The notes beneath the pieces are model-generated. The model saw only the letters and a program-made list of their open reading frames with translations, was not told where the DNA came from and ran no database searches. From DATLSM01 sp049585815 (GTDB taxonomy: Bacteria; Actinomycetota; Thermoleophilia; Solirubrobacterales; 70-9), in assembly GCA_049585815.1 (NCBI GenBank), contig JBAVAR010000130.1:1-21886 (forward strand): a DNA stretch of 21,886 nt. The letters run 5' to 3'. Shown here in pieces: positions 1 to 7,083 of this stretch. Position 1 is the first letter of the stretch, and each line of letters begins with the position of its first letter. Made by a program: the position numbers and the translations under genes.

Positions 1-1
1 C

Positions 2-1213
2 AACCCGATGCTGATCTGGTATTCGCAGGAGGCACGGGGGTACGCCCTGCTGGTCTTCCTCGCCGCGCTCTCTTTCCTGTTCTTCGTACGGGCTCTCCGA
101 ACTCGCGATAGGCGCGACCTAACACTCTGGGCGCTGAGCTCGGCGCTGGCCCTTTGCAGCCACTATTTCGCGTTCATCTCCGTCTCGGTTGAGGCCGTCT
201 GGCTTTTGGTCTCGTTTCGCTCGAGCTGGCGGCAGCTCGTCGTGCCGATCGGGGCCGTCGCCGCCGTGGGTCTGGCGCTGGTGCCGCTGCTCCGGGTCCA
301 GGCCAATCCCGCCCACATCGGTTGGATTCACCATCTCCGTCTCTCCGGACGCATCCTCGAAAGCGCCGTCGGCTTCCTGATCGGTGAAACCGGCCGGGTG
401 ATCTCCGAGCCGCCGCGGACGGGATACGCGCTAATTCCCGCTCTGGCGGTGGGCACGGCGTTCTTCCTGTTGGCGATGCGGGGGACGCGCCGAGAGAAGC
501 AGGGCGCAGCGCTATGTCTGGTCGTCGCGGCGGCGGTTTGGCTCCTGCCTTTGGCCGCCGCCCTGGCCGGCAAGGACTACTTTGAGCCCCGCAATCTCTT
601 GCCCGCCCTGGTGCCGCTTGCGGTCGCGGCATCGATCGGGTTTGCCGTCAACGGGGCTCCCCGCGTTGGCCCGATCCTGGCTGCCGCTCTCTGCATTTAC
701 TGGCTGGGGTTTGACCTGCTCGTCACCCAGACCCCCAGCCTGCAGAGGCCGGACTTCAGAGCGATCGTCGAGCGGATCGGCACGCCCCGGGTCCCGCGTG
801 CGATAGTCACCTGGAAGGCCGGCATTGACACCGTGGATTTCTACCTTGCTGACGGGGCTCAGCGACTGGCGGCGGGGGGGCTGCGGATCAAGGAGGTCGA
901 TGTCATCGGAAAATCGCCCAGCTCCGGGCATCGCCGCTCGACTCTTCCATCCGATTTCCGCCTGGTGGAACGGAGAAAGATCGCTCGCTACACGCTGAGC
1001 CGTTACCGATCGGGTGGTCCGCGTCGAGTCTCTTTTCAGCGGCTTGACCTATTGCCAACGGGGTTTGGACGTAACGCGATCCTGATCGACGGTCTGCGCG
1101 CCCAGGGGCGGGTGCCGCGCTATGCGGCGCTGCAGGAAAGCCGACTCGGGACGGTGCGCGAGGGGGCACTGAGCCCTGGGCTTGAAGGTAAGCTTCACGA
1201 TCTGCGCCCGTAG
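2..1213 (+). CDS. GT39-like membrane glycosyltransferase, 5' partial
   Basis: The reading frame is open from the first bases (Asn-Pro precede the first Met at 8), so the gene begins upstream of the window. The visible part has many hydrophobic segments (roughly residues 10-30, 40-65, 75-95, 150-185, 190-240) and then a soluble C-terminal tail. Near the start it carries the motif WYSQEARGYAL, which matches the conserved YSQEAR-Y loop of the GT39/ArnT/PMT-like GT-C superfamily. Those enzymes transfer sugars from polyprenyl-phosphate donors on the outer face of the membrane; the acceptor here cannot be told. The N-terminal catalytic acidic loop is outside the window. The stop codon TAG at 1211-1213 lies inside the tRNA gene that follows, so this gene and the tRNA overlap by 10 bases. 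Family placement is fairly sure, substrate unknown. Confidence 0.8.
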   Translation, partial: NPMLIWYSQEARGYALLVFLAALSFLFFVRALRTRDRRDLTLWALSSALALCSHYFAFISVSVEAVWLLVSFRSSWRQLVVPIGAVAAVGLALVPLLRVQANPAHIGWIHHLRLSGRILESAVGFLIGETGRVISEPPRTGYALIPALAVGTAFFLLAMRGTRREKQGAALCLVVAAAVWLLPLAAALAGKDYFEPRNLLPALVPLAVAASIGFAVNGAPRVGPILAAALCIYWLGFDLLVTQTPSLQRPDFRAIVERIGTPRVPRAIVTWKAGIDTVDFYLADGAQRLAAGGLRIKEVDVIGKSPSSGHRRSTLPSDFRLVERRKIARYTLSRYRSGGPRRVSFQRLDLLPTGFGRNAILIDGLRAQGRVPRYAALQESRLGTVREGALSPGLEGKLHDLRP

Positions 1214-1299
1214 CTCAGTGGTCAACGGCCTCTGCAAGGGGGCCAAAGAGCATCGGTCTTTCCAACCGAAGGTCGTGGGTTCGATTCCCACCGGGCGCA
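1204..1299 (+). tRNA. Unusual tRNA with a hairpin-bearing D loop, apparent anticodon UUC
   Basis: A cloverleaf can be drawn. The acceptor stem is GCGCCCG (1204-1210) with CGGGCGC (1292-1298), discriminator A at 1299. The D stem is GCTC (1213-1216) with GAGC (1248-1251). The anticodon stem is TCGGT (1253-1257) with ACCGA (1265-1269). The T arm is GTGGG/CCCAC (1275-1279/1287-1291) with loop TTCGATT. CCA is not encoded. The anticodon loop CTTTCCA gives UUC (1260-1262), formally glutamate, but position 37 is C, where a purine is nearly universal. The D loop is 31 bases (1217-1247) instead of about 8-10 and contains a hairpin of its own, GGCCTC-TGCAAG-GGGGCC (1227-1244, six pairs, one G-U). It is followed after nine bases by a synthetase-like gene. 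It could be a specialised tRNA, or a decayed one; the intact acceptor, anticodon and T stems argue against decay. Confidence 0.75.
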
Positions 1300-1308
1300 T
1301 AAATCAAG

Positions 1309-3549
1309 ATGACCGCCGAGATTGCGACCTATGACGCTGGAGCGGTGGAGGCCGCTCGGCAAAGATCCTGGTCACGTCGGCGGGCGTTCGACACCCCGCA
1401 GCCTGCGGCAGGACGGTGCCCTGTCTATGTGAAGCCCTCGAGCCCGTTTACCTCGGGAAATCTTCACATGGGCCACGTGCGCGATTACGCGATCGGCGAC
1501 GCCTACGCGCGATTCCGCCGTGCCCGCGGCGATGCCGTGCTCTTCGCCTTCGGTTTCGATGCCTTCGGTCTACCCGCCGAGCTGGCCGCGATCGAGCGCC
1601 GGGAGCCCCCCGCGGGTTGGGTCGAGCGCAGCGGCGAGCGGATGCTTGCCCAGATGAAACGCCTCGGCTTTTCCTTTGACTATGACCGAGTCTTCTACAG
1701 CTCCGACGAGGGTCAGTACCGCTGGTCGCAGTGGCTCTTCCTCACCCTGCTTGATGCTGGTCTCATCTATCGCGACGACGCCACCGTCGATTGGTGCGAT
1801 CACTGCCAGACGACGCTGGCCGCGCTGCAGGTGGAGGACGGTCGCTGCTGGCGCTGCCACAACGAGGTGCGGCTGATCCGCCGACCGACGTGGTTCTTGC
1901 GAGTAGTCCCGTTTCTCGAGGAGAACGACGCCAACCTGGAGCGCCTTGAAAACTGGGATGAGCTCTCTCTCGCCACCCAGCGCTACATCCTAGGGCGCAG
2001 CGATGGGGTCGAGATCGACCTGCAGGGCCCAGACGGTCGCCCTCTCACGGTGTTCACGCCCCATCGGGAGGCGATCGAGGAGGCTCGCTTCGTCCTCATC
2101 TCGCCGCGTCATCGGGATGTTGAGCTGTGGGTCTCTGAGCCCGGCGCCCGGTCTGCGCTTGATGAGCTGCGCTCCGGCGGCTGGGAGCGCAGCGCCCGCG
2201 ACGCGTCCAGTGTGCCGGTGTTCGACACCGGGGTCTCCGCAGTGGGGCCTGCCGGCCAGCTGCCGGTCTTCGTCTCCCCGATCGTCGATGCCCGCTACGG
2301 GCCCTTTGCCGCGCTCGGAATCCCCGCCGTCGATGAGGCCGATGAGGTGATCGGCCAGCGGATGCCGCGCGCGCCGTCTGCGGCCACCCGGGCATTTGGT
2401 TCAGAGCTGGAAGTGCGTGAGGCCCGCCGCTACCGTGCCGCCGATTTCTCGATCTCCCGCCAGCGTTACTGGGGGACGCCGATCCCGATCATCCACTGCC
2501 AGGGTTGTGGTCCGGTACCGGTGCCGGTCAAGGAGCTGCCGGTGCGCCTCCCGCGGGACATCGAGCCGACCGGTGAAGGCAACCCTCTCGGCGAGCGCTC
2601 GGACTTCGTCGATGTCAGCTGCCCGCGTTGCGGTGGACCTGGCAGGCGCGAGACCGACACCCTGGACTGTCATTTCGACGCGTTGTGGCTGTGGATACCC
2701 GCGGCGGTTCCTCCCGAGGGCCGTGCGGAGAATATGTTCGAGCACCCAGACCTGCGCCACTGGTTGCCGGCTGAGCGGCTCGTCGCCGGCGCGGACTCCG
2801 GCGGCTTCGTCTTCGACCAGCGCATCATTACCAAGGCGCTGCGCGACCTCGGCCCGCTCTCATTCCTCCTCGACGGCGAGCCCTTTGCCGGCTGCCTCTT
2901 TCACGAGATGGTGATCGCCGAGGGGCGCAAGATGAGCAAGCACCTCGGCAATGTGGTTGATCCCGACGAGTTGGTCGAGCGCTACGGCGCCGACACCGTG
3001 CGCCTTGCCGTCCTCTACGCGGCAGGGCCGGCCAAGACGTTGAACTGGAACGAGGGCGCGATTCGTTTCGCGCGTCGGTTCCTATTGGGTGTCTGGGAGT
3101 ACTCGCAGAGGCAGTTCGCCGCCGTGGGGGAGGCACCGCCTGACGCCGAGGCCGCCGCTGATACCGAGTTTCTGCGCGAGCGCCTGGGCAAATGGTGCGC
3201 CAACGGGGTGCAGCGGATAACCGCCGACCTCGAGGAGCTGCAGATGCACAAGGCTGTGCGCAATGCGACGCGCCTATTTGATCGCATCAGAGACTTTGAG
3301 AAGCGCGTGATTGAGCGACGCGGGCGGATGTGCCGCGAGGACGCCGAGGCGCAAGTCGCGGCCCTGGTTCTGCTTGCCCAGATCCTCGCCCCCTTTGCTC
3401 CGCACTGCGCCGAGGAGCTATTGATCGCCTCCGGTCGCCAGGACGGCCCCGACCTTCTCGGACCATGGCCGGATGCGGCGGATTTTCGGCTCGCTGGAAA
3501 TAACCAGACGAGATCCCCTCGGGTCGCTAGCCTTAAGCCAGGCCAATGA
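1309..3549 (+). CDS. Divergent leucyl-tRNA-synthetase-like class I tRNA ligase
   Basis: A 746-residue class I synthetase of the LeuRS type. Visible motifs: HIGH-like HMGH (53-56), GFDAFGLPAE (82-91), a zinc knuckle CDHC...CWRC (163-183), a CP1 insertion (about 220-375), SRQRYWGTPIPI (383-394), a second Cys pair set (397/400 and 438/441), KMSK (541-544) and an anticodon-binding helical region (about 610-705). It differs from housekeeping LeuRS in several ways. The editing-site TTRPDT is replaced by TPHREA near 250 and the AVP-HDERD segment by GIPAVDEADE (337-346). The active-site VEHAILHLLY region is replaced by GADSGGFVFDQ (494-504). It ends about 100 residues early, lacking the C-terminal domain with the VQVNGK-like strand. 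It starts nine bases after the tRNA with no clear Shine-Dalgarno, and ends 10 bases before the next gene. Likely a paralogue with altered amino acid or tRNA specificity; the function is inference. Confidence 0.85.
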   Translation: MTAEIATYDAGAVEAARQRSWSRRRAFDTPQPAAGRCPVYVKPSSPFTSGNLHMGHVRDYAIGDAYARFRRARGDAVLFAFGFDAFGLPAELAAIERREPPAGWVERSGERMLAQMKRLGFSFDYDRVFYSSDEGQYRWSQWLFLTLLDAGLIYRDDATVDWCDHCQTTLAALQVEDGRCWRCHNEVRLIRRPTWFLRVVPFLEENDANLERLENWDELSLATQRYILGRSDGVEIDLQGPDGRPLTVFTPHREAIEEARFVLISPRHRDVELWVSEPGARSALDELRSGGWERSARDASSVPVFDTGVSAVGPAGQLPVFVSPIVDARYGPFAALGIPAVDEADEVIGQRMPRAPSAATRAFGSELEVREARRYRAADFSISRQRYWGTPIPIIHCQGCGPVPVPVKELPVRLPRDIEPTGEGNPLGERSDFVDVSCPRCGGPGRRETDTLDCHFDALWLWIPAAVPPEGRAENMFEHPDLRHWLPAERLVAGADSGGFVFDQRIITKALRDLGPLSFLLDGEPFAGCLFHEMVIAEGRKMSKHLGNVVDPDELVERYGADTVRLAVLYAAGPAKTLNWNEGAIRFARRFLLGVWEYSQRQFAAVGEAPPDAEAAADTEFLRERLGKWCANGVQRITADLEELQMHKAVRNATRLFDRIRDFEKRVIERRGRMCREDAEAQVAALVLLAQILAPFAPHCAEELLIASGRQDGPDLLGPWPDAADFRLAGNNQTRSPRVASLKPGQ

Positions 3550-3559
3550 GAGTCTGGGC

Positions 3560-4894
3560 ATGAATAAGTCACGGCGTTTGGGCTCGGGAGGGAGCGCTGA
3601 GGATCCGTCGCGCACCGGTTCCTGCGCAACCGAGCTCATCTGTCGCGAGTGTGGGCAGCGCTCGGATCTGAGCGAGGCGGCATTCCGCTGTCCTTCCTGC
3701 GGGACCGGCCTCGACATCGCCTACGACTATGAGCTGGCGGCCGCGCGAGTTACCGAGCTGGCGCTGGCCGAGCGCCCTCTCGCGCGGCCCTTCAATCTCT
3801 GGCGCCTTGAGGAGTTGATGCCGATTGTCGAGCGCGCAGCCGCCGACCGGGTCGGCCGGGTTTCCGGTAATACACCACTGATTCGGGCCGATCGACTCGG
3901 TGCCGAGCTAGGCCTTCGCAACCTCTACCTCAAGGACGACTCGACCAATCGTCCCTCACTCTCCTACAAGGACCGGGTCGTCGCTATGGCCATTGCCCGA
4001 GCCCTGGAGCTCGGTAAGGATGAGATCGGCTGCGTCTCGACCGGCAACGTTGGAACCGCGACCGCGGCCCTTGCCGCCAAGGCGGGCCTCCGGCCCTACG
4101 TCTTCTACCCCGCCAACCTCGAGCGGGCCAAGGCGCGTAGCTGTCGAGCCCTTGGCGCCCAGGTCTGCGAGCTCGATGGCAACTACGACGAGGCCAACCG
4201 CGCCTGCCGTGACCTTGCGCTCGCCAGCGGTATCGAGTTCGCCAACATCACCCTGCGTCCGTTCTATGCCGAGGGCGCGAAGACGCTGGCCTTCGAGGTG
4301 GTCGAGCAACTGGAGTGGCGCTCCCCTGACCACATCGTGATGCCGGCAGCGGGGGGGACTCTCTCCTCTCGCGTCCACAAGGGACTGAACGAGCTGGAGC
4401 TCGTCGGCCTCGCGCAGACCGCACAGACCAAGCTCCACGTGGGGCAGCCCACGGGCTGCTCCCCGATTGCCACCGCGATCGTCGAGGACAGCGAGGAGAT
4501 TGTGCCGCAGGTGCCCGAGACGCTTGCTCGTTCGCTGGCGATCGGCGCTCCCGGCGACGGTCCTCTGGTGGTCGACGCGGTCCGCAGTCGCGGCGGCTCT
4601 GCCGCGTCCGCCGCCGACGGAGAGATCATCGAGGCGATGGAGCTGCTGGCCGCAACCGAGGGGGTGCTTACCGAGCCCGCTGGCGGAACCACGCTGTCAG
4701 CGACGATGAAGCTCGCCCAGCGGGGCGTGATCGGTCCAGATGACGTCGTTGTTGTCGTGATCAGCGGCAACGGACTCAAGACCCTCAGTGAGCAGCCGAT
4801 CAGGCCCTGGCCGGAGATGGTCCCCTGCAACGCTGAAACGATGGAGGAAGTGGTCGTGGAGTTCCGCCACAACGGCGTAGTTGCGCCCAGCTGA
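3560..4894 (+). CDS. Threonine-synthase-like PLP-dependent enzyme
   Basis: A 444-residue fold-type II PLP enzyme. The N-terminus carries a four-cysteine zinc ribbon (CREC at 28-31, CPSC at 44-47) as in one group of threonine synthases. The PLP lysine is in SLSYKDR (Lys137), STGNVGT (160-166) is the substrate-loop motif, and a glycine-rich AAGGTLSS segment (263-270) corresponds to the phosphate-binding loop, with ISGNGLK (401-407) near the end. Threonine synthase converts O-phosphohomoserine to threonine; related enzymes do other beta/gamma eliminations or replacements. The frame opens at 3473 inside the synthetase gene, but the ATG at 3560, 10 bases after the synthetase stop, is preferred because conserved sequence starts later. 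Its place behind a tRNA and a LeuRS paralogue suggests it supplies or modifies the amino acid charged there (inference). It could also be an ordinary ThrC. Confidence 0.85.
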   Translation: MNKSRRLGSGGSAEDPSRTGSCATELICRECGQRSDLSEAAFRCPSCGTGLDIAYDYELAAARVTELALAERPLARPFNLWRLEELMPIVERAAADRVGRVSGNTPLIRADRLGAELGLRNLYLKDDSTNRPSLSYKDRVVAMAIARALELGKDEIGCVSTGNVGTATAALAAKAGLRPYVFYPANLERAKARSCRALGAQVCELDGNYDEANRACRDLALASGIEFANITLRPFYAEGAKTLAFEVVEQLEWRSPDHIVMPAAGGTLSSRVHKGLNELELVGLAQTAQTKLHVGQPTGCSPIATAIVEDSEEIVPQVPETLARSLAIGAPGDGPLVVDAVRSRGGSAASAADGEIIEAMELLAATEGVLTEPAGGTTLSATMKLAQRGVIGPDDVVVVVISGNGLKTLSEQPIRPWPEMVPCNAETMEEVVVEFRHNGVVAPS

Positions 4895-4899
4895 AGGCG

Positions 4900-4915
4900 G
4901 CCTCCTGCTTGAGGC
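4900..4915 (+). terminator. Weak hairpin after the PLP-enzyme gene
   Basis: GCCTC-CTGCTT-GAGGC forms a 5-bp stem just after the stop codon of the PLP enzyme. There is no T run after it, so this is only a possible terminator. Confidence 0.25.
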
Positions 4916-4966
4916 GTTAACAGCGCCGTCGCAAAACTGACACCGGCTGCCAACCACCGGTTAACA
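4916..4966 (+). promoter_or_regulatory. GTTAACA repeat pair upstream of the phosphoesterase gene
   Basis: GTTAACA occurs at 4916-4922 and again at 4960-4966, exactly 44 bases apart, which is four times 11. PhoP-type regulators bind direct repeats with an 11-base period, and TTAACA resembles the Bacillus PHO-box word. The downstream gene is a secreted phosphoesterase, a typical phosphate-starvation gene. This is a candidate operator only; the intermediate 11-base units do not match well. Confidence 0.25.
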
Positions 4967-5039
4967 ACGAGCTTCGCGGGCATTCCTAGTTTGGAGGGGT
5001 CGAAATCCCTGACCTCCACCACCCGATAGGAACGAAGCA

Positions 5040-6965
5040 ATGAAACGAATGCTTGTTGTTCTCGGCGCAGTCGCGGCGCTTTCGGTGCTCGTCGTCTCGG
5101 TAGCGGGCGCCTATCCGTCCCGCTCCTTCCGCCCGCCGTTCTCTCACGCGTTCGCGCGCACTCCCATCCAGCACGTCGTGGTCATCTTTCAGGAGAACGT
5201 CTCCTTCGACCATTACTTCGGCACCTATCCCAATGCATCCAACACCGACGGCCAGGACTTCCACGGGGCGCCCGGAACTCCGGCGGTGGACGGACTTCTT
5301 CCAGCGACGAGCCACAGCTTGCCGCTAAACCTGCGTCACAGCACCAACCTGCTGACGGAAAACCCAAACGAGGCGCTCCCGCAGCGGCTTGACAGCAACG
5401 TGATTGGCCTCAGCGGCGACGCCGGCGGGCAGCTCACCTGCGATCAGGACCATGACTACAGCGATGAGCAACAGGCTTTTGACGGGGGCAAGATGGACCG
5501 CTTCGTCCAGAGCGTCGGCACCGGCAGCGGCACAAGCCCCTTCGGCACGCCCTGCAATGCAAACACGGTGATGGACTACTACGACGGCAACACAGTCACA
5601 GCGCTTTGGAACTACGCCCAGCAGTACGCGATGAGCGATAACTCCTACGGCACCACTTTCGGTCCGTCGGCGCCGGGTGCGATCAATCTGATCTCCGGCG
5701 ACACCGGGAATGTCGACACGACGCATGAGGCAAGCAGCCCATCGATCTCCACGACCACCAGCCCCGACGCGGATCTGACTGAAGATGGGAGAGGTGGTTA
5801 CTCGCTGACCAGCGATGCCCAGCCCTATTGGGACGATTGCTCCACCCGCGACGCGGTCGCAATGTCAGGAGAGAACATCGGCGACGAGCTCAACAACGCC
5901 GGGCTCTCGTGGGGCTGGTTTGAGGGTGGTTTTCGGCCCACAACCTCCTACTCGGAAGCGCTGGCGGCCACGGGCCACGGCGGTCAGCCAACGAGCACGT
6001 TCATCCCGGACGAGTTCAAGAGCGCCGGCTTCCAGAACTCGGTGCCACACTCCAGCAACCAGGGGCTCTGCGACGCCGTCACCCCGGTCGCCAAGACTCT
6101 CGGCGGAACCGGTCAGTATGGGTACAAGGACGACTACATCCCGCACCACGAGCCGTTCCAGTTCTACGCATCGACGGCCAACCCGCATCACCTGACGATT
6201 CCGACCGAAGCCGATGGCAATGACACGCTTTCGGGTCTCGCGACGGTCGGCAGGGATACCCAGTCATATGTGAACGGAGTGCCGCAGTTCAACACCCCTA
6301 ATCACAACTACGACATGTCTGACTTCGACCAGCTGGTCGGAGCGATCACCGACCATAGGCTGCCGCCATCGGCCCTTCCAGCCGTCAGTTTCCTCAAGGC
6401 CCCTGGCTATGAGGATGGTCACGCCGGATACTCCGATCCCGCCGACGAGCAGCAGTTCATCGTCCACACGGTCAACGAGATGATGCAGAGCCCCGATTGG
6501 AGGCACACCGCGATCATCGTCAACTACGACGACTCCGATGGCTGGTATGACCACGTGTACAGCGGGATCACCAACCCATCGCTGTCCCCGGCGGACAACC
6601 TCACCAACACGACCCTCACGGGGGCCACTTCTGGCCAGTGCGGCTCAAAGTCCCAGAGCTCGCCGCCATTGGGTGGCGAGCAGGGCCGCTGCGGGCTCGG
6701 ACCGCGGTTGCCGATGATGGTGATCTCGCCGTTTGCCCGGCACAACGCAATCGATCACAACCTGAGCGATCAGGCATCGATCATCAACCTGATCGAGTAC
6801 AACTGGCGCCTGCCCGGCATCCCGGGCTCCTATGACCAGGCACTTTCGGGCACCGATAGCTCCGAGCACATCCCGTTCGATCTGGCGGGGATGTTTGATT
6901 TCGACTCGCTTCCAAACCGAGCCCTGTCGCTCGATCCGAAGACGGGTCAGCCGCTCGGCCACTGA
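5040..6965 (+). CDS. Secreted phosphoesterase / phospholipase C family protein
   Basis: A 641-residue protein of the phosphoesterase family that includes bacterial phospholipases C and AcpA-type acid phosphatases (alkaline-phosphatase superfamily fold). A signal peptide is clear: MKRM, a hydrophobic stretch to about residue 22, and a likely cleavage after AGA near residue 24. Family motifs in order: VVVIFQENVSFDHYFGTYP with the metal/nucleophile-region Glu52-Asn53, DHDYSDEQQAFDGGKMDRF, MDYYDGNTVTALWNYAQQYA, SYGTTFGPSAPGAINLISG, LPAVSFLKAPGYEDGHAGYS, VNYDDSDGWYDHV and RLPMMVISPFARHN. It would hydrolyse phosphodiesters or phosphomonoesters outside the cell or in the wall, probably to scavenge phosphate. 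AGGAACGA lies just upstream of the ATG as ribosome binding site. The exact substrate cannot be read from the sequence. Confidence 0.92.
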   Translation: MKRMLVVLGAVAALSVLVVSVAGAYPSRSFRPPFSHAFARTPIQHVVVIFQENVSFDHYFGTYPNASNTDGQDFHGAPGTPAVDGLLPATSHSLPLNLRHSTNLLTENPNEALPQRLDSNVIGLSGDAGGQLTCDQDHDYSDEQQAFDGGKMDRFVQSVGTGSGTSPFGTPCNANTVMDYYDGNTVTALWNYAQQYAMSDNSYGTTFGPSAPGAINLISGDTGNVDTTHEASSPSISTTTSPDADLTEDGRGGYSLTSDAQPYWDDCSTRDAVAMSGENIGDELNNAGLSWGWFEGGFRPTTSYSEALAATGHGGQPTSTFIPDEFKSAGFQNSVPHSSNQGLCDAVTPVAKTLGGTGQYGYKDDYIPHHEPFQFYASTANPHHLTIPTEADGNDTLSGLATVGRDTQSYVNGVPQFNTPNHNYDMSDFDQLVGAITDHRLPPSALPAVSFLKAPGYEDGHAGYSDPADEQQFIVHTVNEMMQSPDWRHTAIIVNYDDSDGWYDHVYSGITNPSLSPADNLTNTTLTGATSGQCGSKSQSSPPLGGEQGRCGLGPRLPMMVISPFARHNAIDHNLSDQASIINLIEYNWRLPGIPGSYDQALSGTDSSEHIPFDLAGMFDFDSLPNRALSLDPKTGQPLGH

Positions 6966-6980
6966 GCGATCACCGTCCCA

Positions 6981-7013
6981 CCCGCGGCCGGGGCTTGGGC
7001 TCTCGGCCGCGGG
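6981..7013 (+). terminator. Strong GC hairpin after the phosphoesterase gene
   Basis: CCCGCGGCCG (6981-6990) pairs perfectly with CGGCCGCGGG (7004-7013) around a 13-base loop, 15 bases after the stop codon. A second small hairpin GTGCC-TTGC-GGCAC follows at 7026-7039. There is no T tract, which is common for terminators in high-GC actinobacteria. Confidence 0.6.
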
Positions 7014-7083
7014 GGGCTGGCGGCGGTGCCTTGCGGCACTGCGTTAAGCCTTCCGTAATCCCGACTTGACATGCTGCCGGTCG

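Noticed and set aside
1260..1264. Reading the tRNA as glycine (UCC) or tryptophan (CCA)
   Set aside because: Either reading would shift the anticodon loop and break the five-pair stem TCGGT/ACCGA; only UUC is compatible with a seven-base loop.
1049..1300. Minus-strand frame starting MRPVGIEPTTFGWKDRC
   Set aside because: This peptide is the well-known false translation of the reverse strand of a tRNA gene. Its extra eight residues merely reflect the D-loop insertion.
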